Shown: positions 33,504 through 43,186, numbered from the stretch's first letter. The stretch is 64,000 nucleotides of DNA from Sphingopyxis sp. OAS728 (GCF_014873485.1 NZ_JADBDT010000001.1:3162001-3226000); one strand, 5' to 3'. The notes: generated by a model from the letters alone, not told the origin. Program-made: numbers and translations.

Positions 33504-36023
33504 ATGGCCGCTGACAGTCCGCCCGATTTCCGCTTGCGCCTGCGCCGCGACAGCAATGCCGTCATCGCATGGTTCCGCGAGATGTGGACCCGGCGCTGGT
33601 TCCGCTGGCTCGGTTATCTTGTGCTCGCCGGTTTCCTCTTCCTCGCGCTGATCTGGGTGATTTTCGCGCGCGACCTGCCGTCGGTCGACCAGCTGCGCGA
33701 CTATGAACCGCCGTTGCCGACGATGGTCCGCGATGGTGAGGGGAAGCCCGTCCACAGCTATGCACGCGAACGGCGCGTCCAGCTTGAATATAGCGAATAT
33801 CCGCAATTGCTCGTCCGCGCCTATCTCGCGGCGGAGGATCGCACCTTCTTCAGCCATGGCGGCATCGACTATCCCGGCATCGTCAGCGCGATCATCACCA
33901 ACCTCAGCAACAGCGGGCGCCCGATCGGCGCCTCGACGATCACGCAGCAGGTCGCGAAGAACCTGCTGCTCACGAACGAGGTCAGCTACACGCGCAAGAT
34001 TCGCGAAGCGATCCTCGCGATGCGCATCGAGGATGCGCTGACCAAGGAACAGATTCTCGAACTCTATCTCAACGAAATCCCGCTCGGCCGCCGCAGCTTC
34101 GGCGTGCAGGCCGCGAGCCGCGCCTATTTCGACAAGGATGTCGACCAGCTCCAGCTCCACGAGATGGCGTTCCTCGCGATCCTGCCGAAGGCGCCCGAAA
34201 CCTATGGCCGCGCACGCAATGAGGCGAAGGCGATCGGACGGCGCAATTTCGTCCTCGACGAAATGTATCGCAACGAATGGATCACCGCGGCGCAGCGCGA
34301 CGCGGCGAAGGCGATGCCGCTCGGCCTCACCAATAGCGGCAACAAAGCGATCGCGCAGGTCGGCGGCTATTATATGGAAGAGGTCCGCCGCCAGCTGATC
34401 GCCGAATTCGGCGAAACCGCCGACAAGGGCCCGCACAGCGTCTATGCCGGCGGCCTCTGGGTGCGCACGCCTTATGACGGCAAGATGCAGGCCGGCGCGA
34501 CGATGGCGCTCCGCAAGGGGCTCCAGCGCTATGACGCGGGCAAGGGCTGGTCGGGACCGATCGCGACGATCGAAGCCGACGACCAGTGGCAGAGCCGCCT
34601 CGCGTCGAGTTTCATCGGTATCGACTATGACAATTGGCGCGTCGCAACCGTAATTTCCAAATCGGCGGGCGCGGCGCAAATCGGCTTTTCCAACGGCGAC
34701 ACGGGCACGCTGCCCGCCAGCGCCGCGACGATGGGCTATCGCAAGACCGGCGGCAGCGCCTTTTCGGCCTTGCGTCCGGGCGACCTGATCGTCGTCAAAT
34801 CGAGCGGTGGCAGCAGCTACGCGCTCCGCAACATTCCCGAAGTATCGGGCGGCATGGTCGTCGAAAGCCCGCATTCGGGCCGCATCTATGCGATGCAGGG
34901 CGGCTTCGACGTCCGCCTGTCACCCTTCAACCGCGCGACGCAGGCCGAACGCCAGCCGGGCTCGACGATCAAGCCCTTCGTCTACGCCGCCGCGCTCGAC
35001 AATGGCATGACGCCGGCGACGATGATCGTCGACGGGCCCTTCTGCGTCTATCAGGGCGCCAGCCTCGGCAATAAATGCTTCCGCAACTTCGGCGGCGCGG
35101 GCGGCAGCGGCGAGCATACGATGCGCTGGGGCCTCGAACAGTCGCGCAACCTGATGACGGTGCGCGCCGCGAGCCAGGTCGGTATGGAGCCGGTGGTCGA
35201 GATGATCGACACGATGGGTATCGGCAAGCACGAGCCTTACCTCTCGACCGCGCTTGGCGCCGGGACGACGACGGTCGAGAAAATGACCAATGCCTATGCG
35301 ATGCTCGCCAACCATGGCCGCGCGCTGACGCCGCGCGTGATCGACTATGCGCAGGACCGCCGCGGCAAGGTGATTTTCCCGGCGAACTGGAAAGCGTGCG
35401 AAGGCTGCAACAAAAAGGACTGGGACGGCCGGCCGATGCCGCGCTTCGCCAAATCGGGCAAGCAGCTGATGGACCCGATCACCGCCTACCAGGTCGTCCA
35501 TATGCTCGAAGGCGTCGTCCAGCGCGGCACCGCGGTGCGGCTGCGCGACCTCGACGTGCCGCTGTTCGGCAAGACGGGCACGACCTCGGGACCGAACGAC
35601 GTCTGGTTCGTCGGCGGCACCCCCGACGTGATCGCGGGCATGTATATCGGCTTCGACCAGCCGCGCAGCATGGGCGGTTACGCACAGGGCGGCAGCTATG
35701 CCGCGCCGATCTTCAAGGATTTCGCGCTCGCCGCGCTCGCCGATCGCCAGCCGATTCCCTTCAGCGCGCCGAAGGGCGTGCGCATGGTGCGCATCGATCG
35801 CCAGTCGGGCCGCCGCGTCTATGGCAGCTGGCCGGGGACCGACCCCAAGGCGTCGATCATCTGGGAAGCGTTCAAGCCCGAAAGCGAACCGCGCCGCACG
35901 ATCCGCGAAGAGGAAATCAAGCCGATCAAGACACAGCGGCGGGCGACCGGCGGTGCGTCGCAAAAGGGATCGACCGGCCGCACCGACAGCGACTTCCTCG
36001 ACGACCGCGGCGGCATCATCTGA
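33504..36023 (+). CDS. mrcA: Penicillin-binding protein 1A (bifunctional transglycosylase/transpeptidase)
   Basis: 839 residues. One N-terminal membrane helix (about 36-56), then glycosyltransferase 51 (EDRTFFSHGGID, GASTITQQVAKNLLL, KIREAILAMRIE). A middle OB-like segment precedes the transpeptidase: SxxK in GSTIKPF (near Ser486), SRN, and KTGTTSGPNDVWFVGG (near Lys688). Polymerises and crosslinks peptidoglycan. GGCGGGGAC precedes ATG 33504. Followed by prfB after 71 bases. Confidence 0.96.
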   Translation: MAADSPPDFRLRLRRDSNAVIAWFREMWTRRWFRWLGYLVLAGFLFLALIWVIFARDLPSVDQLRDYEPPLPTMVRDGEGKPVHSYARERRVQLEYSEYPQLLVRAYLAAEDRTFFSHGGIDYPGIVSAIITNLSNSGRPIGASTITQQVAKNLLLTNEVSYTRKIREAILAMRIEDALTKEQILELYLNEIPLGRRSFGVQAASRAYFDKDVDQLQLHEMAFLAILPKAPETYGRARNEAKAIGRRNFVLDEMYRNEWITAAQRDAAKAMPLGLTNSGNKAIAQVGGYYMEEVRRQLIAEFGETADKGPHSVYAGGLWVRTPYDGKMQAGATMALRKGLQRYDAGKGWSGPIATIEADDQWQSRLASSFIGIDYDNWRVATVISKSAGAAQIGFSNGDTGTLPASAATMGYRKTGGSAFSALRPGDLIVVKSSGGSSYALRNIPEVSGGMVVESPHSGRIYAMQGGFDVRLSPFNRATQAERQPGSTIKPFVYAAALDNGMTPATMIVDGPFCVYQGASLGNKCFRNFGGAGGSGEHTMRWGLEQSRNLMTVRAASQVGMEPVVEMIDTMGIGKHEPYLSTALGAGTTTVEKMTNAYAMLANHGRALTPRVIDYAQDRRGKVIFPANWKACEGCNKKDWDGRPMPRFAKSGKQLMDPITAYQVVHMLEGVVQRGTAVRLRDLDVPLFGKTGTTSGPNDVWFVGGTPDVIAGMYIGFDQPRSMGGYAQGGSYAAPIFKDFALAALADRQPIPFSAPKGVRMVRIDRQSGRRVYGSWPGTDPKASIIWEAFKPESEPRRTIREEEIKPIKTQRRATGGASQKGSTGRTDSDFLDDRGGII

Positions 36024-36094
36024 CGCCGCGCACCGTCTTCCCCTGAGGCTCATGAGGCCGTAAGGGCGGACCAACATATTTCAGGAGCAAGGAC

Positions 36095-37222
36095 ATGCGC
36101 GCCGAAGCGCAGGATCATATCGACAAGATTGGCGCCGCATTGGCGCTGCTGCGCCGCTTCCTCGACTGGGACCGCGCGGTGCGCCGTCTCGACGAACTCA
36201 ATGCAAAGGTCGAGGACCCGACGCTGTGGAACGACGCCAAGGCCGCGCAGGAAGTGATGCGCGAACGCCGCCGGCTCGACGAGGCGATCACCGCGACGCG
36301 CGCGATCGAGACCGAATGCGCCGACACCGCCGAGCTGATCGAGCTCGCCGAAATGGAAGGTGACGAGTCGATGGTCGACGAGGCCGTGGCCTCGCTCGCC
36401 GCGCTCGCCGAACGCGCCGAGGAAGACAAGATCAAGGCGCTGCTCGCGGGCGAGGCCGACGGCAACGACTGCTATATCGAAGTCCATGCGGGCGCCGGCG
36501 GCACCGAAAGCCAGGACTGGGCCGAGATGCTCCAGCGCATGTATATGCGCTGGGCCGAAAAGCGCCGCATGAAGGTCGAACTGGTCGAATATCAGGCGGG
36601 CGACCAGGCGGGGATCAAATCGGCGACGATGCTGGTCAAGGGCGAGAATGCCTATGGCTATGCGAAGACCGAAAGCGGCGTCCACCGCCTCGTCCGCATC
36701 TCGCCCTACGACAGCTCGGCGCGGCGCCACACCAGCTTCTCGTCGGTCTGGGTCTATCCGGTGATCGACGACAATATCGAGATCGAGATCAACGAAGGCG
36801 ACCTCAAGATCGATACCTATCGCGCCTCGGGCGCGGGCGGACAGCACGTCAACACGACCGATTCGGCGGTGCGCATCACGCACATCCCGACGGGCATCGT
36901 CGTCGCCAGCCAGAACGACCGCTCGCAGCATAAGAACCGCGCGACCGCGATGGGGATGCTGAAGGCGCGGATGTATGAGGCCGAGCTGCAAAAGCGCGAA
37001 GCTGCGGCGTCGGGCGAATATCAGGCGAAGACCGAGATCGGCTGGGGCCACCAGATCCGCTCCTATGTCCTCCAGCCCTATCAGCTCGTGAAGGATCTCC
37101 GCACCGGCGTGACCTCGACGGCGCCAGGCGACGTGCTCGACGGCGCGCTCGACCCCTTCATGGCGGCGGCGCTGTCGCAGAAGGTGACCGGCGAAAAGGT
37201 CGAAGTGGAAGACATCGACTGA
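36095..37222 (+). CDS. prfB: Peptide chain release factor 2
   Basis: 375 residues. Class I release factor reading UGA/UAA. Domain order is normal, with [16 protein letters not shown], the GGQ loop in [16 protein letters not shown], and HKNRATAM. The codon-reading tripeptide reads SPY ([14 protein letters not shown]) where E. coli has SPF. There is no internal UGA frameshift: the segment LLRRFLDWD, where E. coli shifts, is read straight. AGGAG precedes ATG 36095. Its stop overlaps the next start as TGATG. Confidence 0.96.
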   Translation: MRAEAQDHIDKIGAALALLRRFLDWDRAVRRLDELNAKVEDPTLWNDAKAAQEVMRERRRLDEAITATRAIETECADTAELIELAEMEGDESMVDEAVASLAALAERAEEDKIKALLAGEADGNDCYIEVHAGAGGTESQDWAEMLQRMYMRWAEKRRMKVELVEYQAGDQAGIKSATMLVKGENAYGYAKTESGVHRLVRISPYDSSARRHTSFSSVWVYPVIDDNIEIEINEGDLKIDTYRASGAGGQHVNTTDSAVRITHIPTGIVVASQNDRSQHKNRATAMGMLKARMYEAELQKREAAASGEYQAKTEIGWGHQIRSYVLQPYQLVKDLRTGVTSTAPGDVLDGALDPFMAAALSQKVTGEKVEVEDID

Positions 37223-37941
37223 TGAAGCGCGCGGCGCTCGTCCTGCTGGCGCTCCTGCCGCTGCTGAACGGCTGCGACGCGCCGTGGGACGACAATGGCG
37301 ACCGCACCGAAACGGCGCGCGACTTCCCGCCCGCTGACAGGTCGGTCGCGCCGACCGTCTCGACCAAATGGTCGACCGAGGAAGCGCGCGACCGCGTCAA
37401 CGAGGCCGAGGACGTCATGGATTCGGCCGACGTCCGTCCCGGCATGACCGTCGCCGACATCGGCGCGGGCGATGGCTATTATACGGTGCGCCTCGCGCAG
37501 CGCGTTGGCGCGGGCGGACGCGTCCTTGCGCAGGACATCATCCCCGAGGTGATCGAGCGGCTGGCCGACCGTGTCGCGCGCGAGCGGCTCGACAATGTCT
37601 CGCTCAAACTCGGCGCGGTCGACGACCCGCGGCTGCCCGCGGCGAGCTTCGACCGCGTTTTCATGGTCCATATGTATCACGAGATTGGGGAGCCTTACGC
37701 TTTCCTGTGGCGGCTGCGCCCCGCGCTACGCAAGGGCGGGCAAGTGCTCGTCGTCGACGGCGACCGCCCGATCGCGCAGCATGGCACGCCCTTCCGCCTG
37801 CTCGTCTGCGAGTTCGAGGCGGTGGGCTACAAGCTCGTCTCCTACGACGACAAGCAGCATGCCGGCGGCTATCTCGCGCGCTTCGAGCCCGAGGGCAAAC
37901 GTCCCGAGCCCGATGCGATCAAGGTCTGCGACAATCCCTGA
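37222..37941 (+). CDS. Predicted lipoprotein class I SAM-dependent methyltransferase
   Basis: 239 residues. The N-terminus is a lipoprotein signal (LVLLALLPLLNGC) followed by a polar linker. Residues about 70-200 show a class I methyltransferase: TVADIGAGDGYYTVRLAQ (motif I), RVLAQDI, DRVFMVHMYHEI, LRKGGQVLVVD. An exported methyltransferase is odd since SAM is cytoplasmic; the signal may be a membrane anchor or the protein may bind other ligands. TGATG coupling to prfB is striking, but the fold and position do not show that it methylates the GGQ motif (that is PrmC's job). Confidence 0.8.
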   Translation: MKRAALVLLALLPLLNGCDAPWDDNGDRTETARDFPPADRSVAPTVSTKWSTEEARDRVNEAEDVMDSADVRPGMTVADIGAGDGYYTVRLAQRVGAGGRVLAQDIIPEVIERLADRVARERLDNVSLKLGAVDDPRLPAASFDRVFMVHMYHEIGEPYAFLWRLRPALRKGGQVLVVDGDRPIAQHGTPFRLLVCEFEAVGYKLVSYDDKQHAGGYLARFEPEGKRPEPDAIKVCDNP

Positions 37942-37948
37942 CGAAACT

Positions 37949-37974
37949 CTCCCCTCCCGCAAGCGGGAGGGGAG
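37949..37974. terminator. Palindromic element (family B end) between convergent genes, likely terminator
   Basis: A 12-base-pair stem (CTCCCCTCCCGC-type arms, AA loop) lies 8 bases after the methyltransferase stop and 5 before the stop of the convergent DsrE gene, followed on the plus strand by TCTTTC. The central 22 bases equal the right end of the repeat at 30300-30321, so it is a repeat reused as a transcript end. Confidence 0.6.
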
Positions 37975-37978
37975 TCTT

Positions 37979-38353
37979 TCAATAGACAATCAGCCGGTCG
38001 TCGGGCCCGATCGCGGTCATGAAGCTCACCAGCCCCGCAGCGCGGACGTGCGGCACCAGTTCAGTCGCGGCGATCCCGACGAGCGCCATCCCCGACTGGC
38101 AGGCGAAAAGCGCGATCTCCATCGCGATCGCTTCCTCGACGAGCCAGGCAAGGTCGGGCTGTCCAGCGGCGCGCCGCGCTTCGTCGCCTGAAAAGGATAC
38201 CGGATTGCGGAGCAGCGCCACGGCCTCGCCCTGCAGGAAGATCCGCACCGGACGGCCCAGCGCCGCCGCCGCCATCCCCGCCTCGAGCGCAGCGTAGAGC
38301 CGCCGACCCTCGGCGACCGCGACGATGATGTTCAGGCTCGGCAGATCGGGCAT
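37979..38353 (-). CDS. DsrE-family protein
   Basis: 124 residues. The flavodoxin-like DsrE fold is suggested by NIIVAVAEGRRLYAALEAGMAAAALGRPVRIFL and LFACQSGMALVG with a Cys in the position used by DsrE/TusD sulfur carriers. ATG 38353 lies inside the end of moeB (22-base overlap), so the two are translated together. A role as sulfur carrier or redox partner of the MoeB/ThiF protein is inferred. Confidence 0.75.
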   Translation of the reverse strand: MPDLPSLNIIVAVAEGRRLYAALEAGMAAAALGRPVRIFLQGEAVALLRNPVSFSGDEARRAAGQPDLAWLVEEAIAMEIALFACQSGMALVGIAATELVPHVRAAGLVSFMTAIGPDDRLIVY

Positions 38354-39081
38354 TGCGGATCCTTGGGCACGCCGACCTCGCGCCAGCGCCGGTCGAGCAT
38401 GTCGACGATCGCGAGCCGCCCGGTCAAGGAGGATCCGAGGCCGGTAAGCGCACGCACCACCTCCAGCGCCGCCATCGTGCCGATCATCCCCGCGAGCGCT
38501 CCCATCACGCCGGTTTCGGCGCAATTGATCCCCGGCCGGTCCGGATCGTTGCCGACGAGGCAGGCGTAACAGGCCTCGTCGGTCCGCCAGCCTTCGTAGA
38601 GCGCGACCTGTCCTTCGAACGCGCCGATTGCGGCGCTGAGCAGCGGGATGTGCAGCGCGACGGCAGCGTGGTTCACGGCCAGTCGCGTTTCGAAATTGTC
38701 GCAGCCGTCGAGGATCAGGCTCGCGCCCGCCAGCAAGGCTCCGGCGTTGTCGCTGTGGAGTCGTTCGACCGCGGCGACCGTATCTACATGCGGGTTGATC
38801 CGCCGCGCCGCCTCGGCTGCGACCACGGCCTTGCTGGCGCCGATATCGGCGTCGGTGAACAGGGGTTGGCGCTGCAAGTTCGACAGCTCGACGACGTCAT
38901 GGTCGATGATCGTGAGCTTGCCGACCCCCGCCGCCGCCAGATAGGTAATCGCCGGGCAGCCGATCCCGCCCGCACCGATGACGGCGACATGCGCGGCCTT
39001 CAGCTTTGCCTGTCCTGCCCCGCCAAAGGCCGGGAGGATGATCTGGCGGGCATAGCGGTCGAGTTCGGCGTCGCTGAGCAC
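38332..39081 (-). CDS. moeB: MoeB/ThiF-family adenylyltransferase
   Basis: 249 residues, GTG start. Ubiquitin-E1-like fold: YARQIILPAFGGAGQAKL, AVIGAGGIGCPAITYLAAAGVG, DHDVVELSNLQRQ, DGCDNFETR. Zinc cysteines come as CYAC and CPIC. It would adenylate the C-terminal Gly-Gly of MoaD or ThiS. Neither carrier is in the window. Set 2 bases after dut and overlapping the DsrE gene. Confidence 0.88.
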   Translation of the reverse strand: MLSDAELDRYARQIILPAFGGAGQAKLKAAHVAVIGAGGIGCPAITYLAAAGVGKLTIIDHDVVELSNLQRQPLFTDADIGASKAVVAAEAARRINPHVDTVAAVERLHSDNAGALLAGASLILDGCDNFETRLAVNHAAVALHIPLLSAAIGAFEGQVALYEGWRTDEACYACLVGNDPDRPGINCAETGVMGALAGMIGTMAALEVVRALTGLGSSLTGRLAIVDMLDRRWREVGVPKDPQCPICRA

Positions 39082-39083
39082 CG

Positions 39084-39620
39084 TCAGCGCAGCTTGATGC
39101 CCGACAGCGAAGCGAGGCCTGCGGTGTCGGCGGTCTCGTCGACCGCATCGCTCTCGACCCCGGTCGATCCGAATCCGCCCGCGCCGCGGACGGTCTCGTC
39201 GAGCGTCTCGACTTCGGCAAAGGCCGCGCGCTGGACGGGCGCGGGGACGAGCTGGGCGATGCGGTCGCCGCGCTTGATCTCGAAACTTTCGTCGCCAAGG
39301 TTCGCGAGGATCACCTTCACCTCGCCGCGATAATCGCTGTCGATCGTCCCGGGCGTGTTGAGGCAGGTGACGCCATGTTTGAGCGCGAGGCCCGAACGTG
39401 GGCGAACCTGCACCTCGTAACCCGCCGGGATCGCCATCGCGAAGCCGGTCGCGACCGCGTGGCGTGCGCCGGGGCGCAGCGTCAGCGTCTCGGCCGCGAC
39501 GACGTCCATTCCCGCTGCGCCGTCGCTGGCATAGGCGGGCAGGGGCAGGCCGCCGCCGTTGGGCAGCCGCTGGAGGGCGATCTCAATCTCTTTCAAGGGG
39601 TGATTTTTTCTCAAGCTCAT
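39084..39620 (-). CDS. dut: Deoxyuridine 5'-triphosphate nucleotidohydrolase
   Basis: 178 residues. All five dUTPase motifs: [44 protein letters not shown]. The chain runs about 25 residues past motif 5 (acidic, then LSGIKLR), longer than E. coli Dut. ATG 39620 lies 38 bases inside coaBC, so translation is coupled. coaBC-dut is a widespread pair. Confidence 0.95.
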   Translation of the reverse strand: MSLRKNHPLKEIEIALQRLPNGGGLPLPAYASDGAAGMDVVAAETLTLRPGARHAVATGFAMAIPAGYEVQVRPRSGLALKHGVTCLNTPGTIDSDYRGEVKVILANLGDESFEIKRGDRIAQLVPAPVQRAAFAEVETLDETVRGAGGFGSTGVESDAVDETADTAGLASLSGIKLR

Positions 39621-40866
39621 CGGCGATCTTTTCCATCAATTTGCGGGCGACGGCCTGTTTGGGCAGCCGGTCCCAGCTGTCTACGCCGTCTTTGCTAACG
39701 ATATGCACCCGATTGCTCTCGCCCCCCATCGGATCGGCGGACACGTCGTTGGCGACGATCCAGTCGCACCCCTTGCGCACAAGTTTCGCCTGCGCATGCG
39801 CGATCACATCGTTGGTTTCGGCGGCAAAGCCGATCAGTAGCTTCGGACGCTCGGGTGATTTGGCGACGCTGGCGAGAATGTCCGGGTTTTCGGCGAGCGC
39901 GAGCGGCGGAACCTGCCCGCTGCCGTCCTTCTTGATCTTCTGCACTGCGGTGTCGGCGGCGCGCCAGTCGGCAACCGCCGCGACCATGATCGCGGCATCG
40001 ACGGGCAGGCCTTCCTGCACCTCGGTCGCCATCTCGACTGCAGTTTCGACATCGACGCGGATCACGCCGGGAGGGGTTGGCAGCGGGACGGGGCCGGCGA
40101 TCAGCAGCACCTCTGCGCCCGCCTCGGCCGCGGCGGCGGCGATGGCAAAGCCCTGCTTTCCGCTCGACCGGTTGGCGATATAGCGTACCGGATCGATCGG
40201 CTCGTGCGTCGGGCCGGCGGTGATCAGGATGCGGCGGCCGTAAAGCGGGCGCCGGTTCGCGGGCGCGAAATCGGGCTGGTCCGCCAACGTCGCGGGCGGC
40301 GGTGTCAGCGCAACCGGCGGCGGCGCGTTCGCGAGCGCCGTATCGATGGCGGCCTTGATTGCCGCCGGTTCGGGCAGCCGGCCCGGGCCATATTCGCCGC
40401 ACGCCATCTCGCCCTCGTCGGGCTCCATCACAGTAACCCCGTCGTCGCGCAAGGTCGCGACATTGCGCCGCGTCGCGGCGTGCAGCCACATGCGCACATT
40501 CATCGCGGGCGCGGCGAGCACCGGCTTGTCGGTCGCGAGCAGCAAGGTGGTCGCAAGGTCGTCGGCGATCCCGCCTGCCATCTTGGCGAGCAGATCGGCG
40601 GTCGCGGGCGCGACAACGACCAGGTCGGCCTCGCGGCTCAGCTGGATATGCCCCATCTCGACCTCGTCCTTCAGGTCGAAGAGACTGGTATAAACCTTGT
40701 TCTCGGAAAGCGCGGCGAGCGTCAGCGGCGTCACGAACTGCTCGCCCGCGCGCGTGATGACGCAGCGGACGACATAGCCCGCCTTGCGGAGCAGCCGGAC
40801 AAGCTCGATCGATTTATAGGCCGCGATACCGCCGCCGATGATCAAGAGGATGCGCGGCGCGGGCAT
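39583..40866 (-). CDS. coaBC: Bifunctional phosphopantothenoylcysteine decarboxylase/synthetase
   Basis: 427 residues; two successive steps of coenzyme A synthesis. CoaC part (1-190): [14 protein letters not shown], the His in [17 protein letters not shown], and [12 protein letters not shown] with its catalytic Cys. CoaB part (210-415): [27 protein letters not shown] and KIKK. The ATG at 40866 overlaps the stop of a 17-codon ORF (TGATG) and has no good ribosome site of its own. Confidence 0.96.
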   Translation of the reverse strand: MPAPRILLIIGGGIAAYKSIELVRLLRKAGYVVRCVITRAGEQFVTPLTLAALSENKVYTSLFDLKDEVEMGHIQLSREADLVVVAPATADLLAKMAGGIADDLATTLLLATDKPVLAAPAMNVRMWLHAATRRNVATLRDDGVTVMEPDEGEMACGEYGPGRLPEPAAIKAAIDTALANAPPPVALTPPPATLADQPDFAPANRRPLYGRRILITAGPTHEPIDPVRYIANRSSGKQGFAIAAAAAEAGAEVLLIAGPVPLPTPPGVIRVDVETAVEMATEVQEGLPVDAAIMVAAVADWRAADTAVQKIKKDGSGQVPPLALAENPDILASVAKSPERPKLLIGFAAETNDVIAHAQAKLVRKGCDWIVANDVSADPMGGESNRVHIVSKDGVDSWDRLPKQAVARKLMEKIADELEKKSPLERD

Positions 40867-40919
40867 CAGCGGTGGCAGGCCTGCCCCAAGCGGGCGGCGA
40901 TCGACTGGGTTTGATTCAT
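40866..40919 (-). CDS. 17-residue leader ORF coupled to coaBC
   Basis: ATG at 40919 has an excellent AAGGAG upstream (GGCGAAGGAGACGGCG then ATG). It encodes MNQTQSIAARLGQACHR and stops with a TGA overlapping the coaBC ATG (TGATG). coaBC lacks its own strong site, so ribosomes ending here probably restart on coaBC. It could be a regulatory leader peptide or a small protein. Supported only by signal strength and geometry; no similarity known to me. Confidence 0.55.
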   Translation of the reverse strand: MNQTQSIAARLGQACHR

Positions 40920-40958
40920 CGCCGTCTCCTTCGCCTTCCAGTTATGCGCTTCCTCGCT

Positions 40959-42062
40959 TCAGTTCAAGGCGGCGGGAAGCGCGGTCGTCGGCTGTCGTAG
41001 CGACCGCACCAATTCGGCGAGCCCCGCTGGCGCGAAGGCGAGGCCGATGAACAAGGTCGGCGTGATGAGCATCGCCCAATAGAAATTGGCGGGGCGTGCA
41101 AAGAGCATCAGCAATGCGGCATAGCCGAGCTGGATCAGCAGCACGGTAAGCCCTAGCCGCGAGCGCCACGCGGCCCAGCCGAGCAGCGCGAGCGGGACGA
41201 GCAGCGCGCCGACCCATCCCGCGAAGAAGCGCAGCAGCGACGACGCCTGGACGAACGACAGATAGGCGATCCAGCCGCCCTGGCCGTTCCAGCCCTGGCT
41301 CGCCGCGTCGGCGGGGGTGGTGACCGCCGCCAGCGCAGCGATATGTGCGCCGATGCCCGCAGCGAAGCATAGTCCGATAGCCAGCCAGCCCGCCGCGGCG
41401 CGCCAGTCGCGGTCGATGAGCGCAAAAAGCCCGAACAGCATGGCGACCGGGAGTATGGTTTCGCGGATCGCGAGCGCGGCGGCGACGATCGCCATGGTGA
41501 GCCACGGACGCGCCGGGCGATAGAAGGCGAGCGCGAGCGCCAGGAGCACGCCGGCGGCCGCCTCGTGGATGTAGAGCCATTCGCGAGCCGCAAGCTGCGT
41601 CAGGTTCACGGCGACGAACAAGGCGCCGACCGCGGCGTAGCGGGGTAGGCCGGGCTCGGTCCGGAGCCGCCGATACCAGGCAAGGATCGCGGCGCCGCCA
41701 ATGGCAAGGAAGAGAAGCATCGCCCTCTGTTCGCCGAGCGCAGCGACGATATGGGCGAGCGTGGGCAAGCGAACGGCGACGAAGGGGCGCAGCGGATAGT
41801 TGCCGCTGCGATGTTCTTCGGCGGCGACGGCATAATAGGATTCGCCGGTGGCAACGCGCTGCGCGATCCGGGCATAAAGCGCATGATCGCCGGTTAGGCC
41901 CTCGAACGGCGCCGTTGTGGGGCTCGCGACCGCGACATGCTCGCGGCCCCCGCCGACTTGCAGACCCCCGATCGTCAACGCCGCCAGCAGGCCCAGTATG
42001 GCCGCCGCGACCGGGCGCGAAACGCCGGCGAAACGGTTCCAGCCCGGTGTTCCGGTCGTCAT
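40959..42062 (-). CDS. Polytopic membrane protein, glycosyltransferase-like (GT39/ArnT-type layout)
   Basis: 367 residues, about ten hydrophobic segments. After the first helix comes a periplasmic loop DHALYARIAQRVATGESYY...NYPLRPF, resembling the first loop of membrane sugar transferases that use lipid-linked donors. ATG 42062 is chosen because it forms ATGA with the stop of the GT2-GtrA gene. A partner role, transferring the sugar made by the neighbour, is inferred; direct family assignment is weak. Confidence 0.65.
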   Translation of the reverse strand: MTTGTPGWNRFAGVSRPVAAAILGLLAALTIGGLQVGGGREHVAVASPTTAPFEGLTGDHALYARIAQRVATGESYYAVAAEEHRSGNYPLRPFVAVRLPTLAHIVAALGEQRAMLLFLAIGGAAILAWYRRLRTEPGLPRYAAVGALFVAVNLTQLAAREWLYIHEAAAGVLLALALAFYRPARPWLTMAIVAAALAIRETILPVAMLFGLFALIDRDWRAAAGWLAIGLCFAAGIGAHIAALAAVTTPADAASQGWNGQGGWIAYLSFVQASSLLRFFAGWVGALLVPLALLGWAAWRSRLGLTVLLIQLGYAALLMLFARPANFYWAMLITPTLFIGLAFAPAGLAELVRSLRQPTTALPAALN

Positions 42063-43186
42063 TTGCGCCATGTAAGCGCCGACGACATCGCGAAATTCCA
42101 GATCGCACCGACCAGCACGCCCGCAACGCCCGCGACCCACCAGCGTTCGTCGTGCCCGGCCATCCACGTCCCGATGCCGATATTGGCGACCGCACCGAGC
42201 GCTGAAATCGCATAGAAGCTCGCGAGCCCGCCCACGAGGCGCCAGCCCTTCAGCTTGCGGTCGGCATAGGTGAAGCTGTTGTTGAGGAAGAAGTTGAAGG
42301 CAATCGCCGTCATCACCGCACTGGTCTGCGCCGTGATGAAGGGACTGCCCGTGCCGAGGATCGTGCGCAGCACGGCAAGGTGCACAAATACCCCGAGCCC
42401 ACCGACCATCAGGAATTTGAGCAGCCGGACGGGAACAAGGCGGCCGATCGTCTTGTCGGCGATCAGTTCGGCATATTCGGCGATCACGCGCGCGCCAATC
42501 TTGCTTTCGCCGGCCTCGCGCGTGCGGAATTGATAGGGGATTTCGGCGACTTTCAGCGGCGTCGGGCTCGACGCCAAAATGTCGATCAATATCTTGAAGC
42601 CGATCGCCGACAGGCGCGGCAGCGCACGTTCGAAGGCGTCGCGGCGTACCGCGAAAAAGCCGCTCATCGGATCGGACACATCGGTACCGAGTGCGATCTG
42701 CCCGGCGCGGGTGGCGAGGCGGCTCATCCGCGCGCGGTCCCTGTCCCAGTCGCCGATCCCGCCACCCGCGACATAGCGCGTGCCGACCGCGATATCGGCT
42801 CCGCCGCCCGCGACCGCATCGATCAGGCGCGGCAACGCCTCTTCGCTGTGCTGGAGGTCGCCGTCCATCACCGCGATCACCGGCGCGGCGGTCGCCAATA
42901 TCCCCTCGACCACCGCCGACGATAGGCCGCGGCGGCCGACGCGCTGCACGATGCGCACATGCCGCGATCCGCGGCCGATGCGGCGCACCAGCTCGCTGGT
43001 CCCGTCGGGCGAATTATCGTCGACGAATATGACTTCCCAACCGCGCCCCGCGAGCACGACCGAGAGTTTTTCGATCAATTTTTCGACATTGGCGGCTTCG
43101 TTGAGCGTCGGCACCACCACCGCGACCTCGAGAGGCAGCGTGTCGACCGGCAGGATATTGTCGGCAATCAGGGTGTCGTGGCGCAT
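42059..43186 (-). CDS. Polyprenyl-phosphate glycosyltransferase (GT2) fused to GtrA-like membrane domain
   Basis: 375 residues. GT2 domain (20-245): VAVVVPTLNEAANVEKLIEKL, IFVDDNSPDGTSELV, VMDGDLQHSEEALP (metal-binding DGD), SGFFAVRRDAF. GtrA domain (about 250-370) has four membrane segments (FLMVGGLGVFVHLAVLR, NFFLNNSFTY). This is the DPM1-type synthase of dolichyl/undecaprenyl-phosphate sugar with a flippase-like part. GAGG precedes ATG 43186. Coupled by ATGA to the membrane transferase downstream. Confidence 0.9.
   Translation of the reverse strand: MRHDTLIADNILPVDTLPLEVAVVVPTLNEAANVEKLIEKLSVVLAGRGWEVIFVDDNSPDGTSELVRRIGRGSRHVRIVQRVGRRGLSSAVVEGILATAAPVIAVMDGDLQHSEEALPRLIDAVAGGGADIAVGTRYVAGGGIGDWDRDRARMSRLATRAGQIALGTDVSDPMSGFFAVRRDAFERALPRLSAIGFKILIDILASSPTPLKVAEIPYQFRTREAGESKIGARVIAEYAELIADKTIGRLVPVRLLKFLMVGGLGVFVHLAVLRTILGTGSPFITAQTSAVMTAIAFNFFLNNSFTYADRKLKGWRLVGGLASFYAISALGAVANIGIGTWMAGHDERWWVAGVAGVLVGAIWNFAMSSALTWRK

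Noticed and set aside
36140..36175. Programmed frameshift site in prfB
   Set aside because: No in-frame UGA is present where E. coli shifts; the reading frame is continuous.
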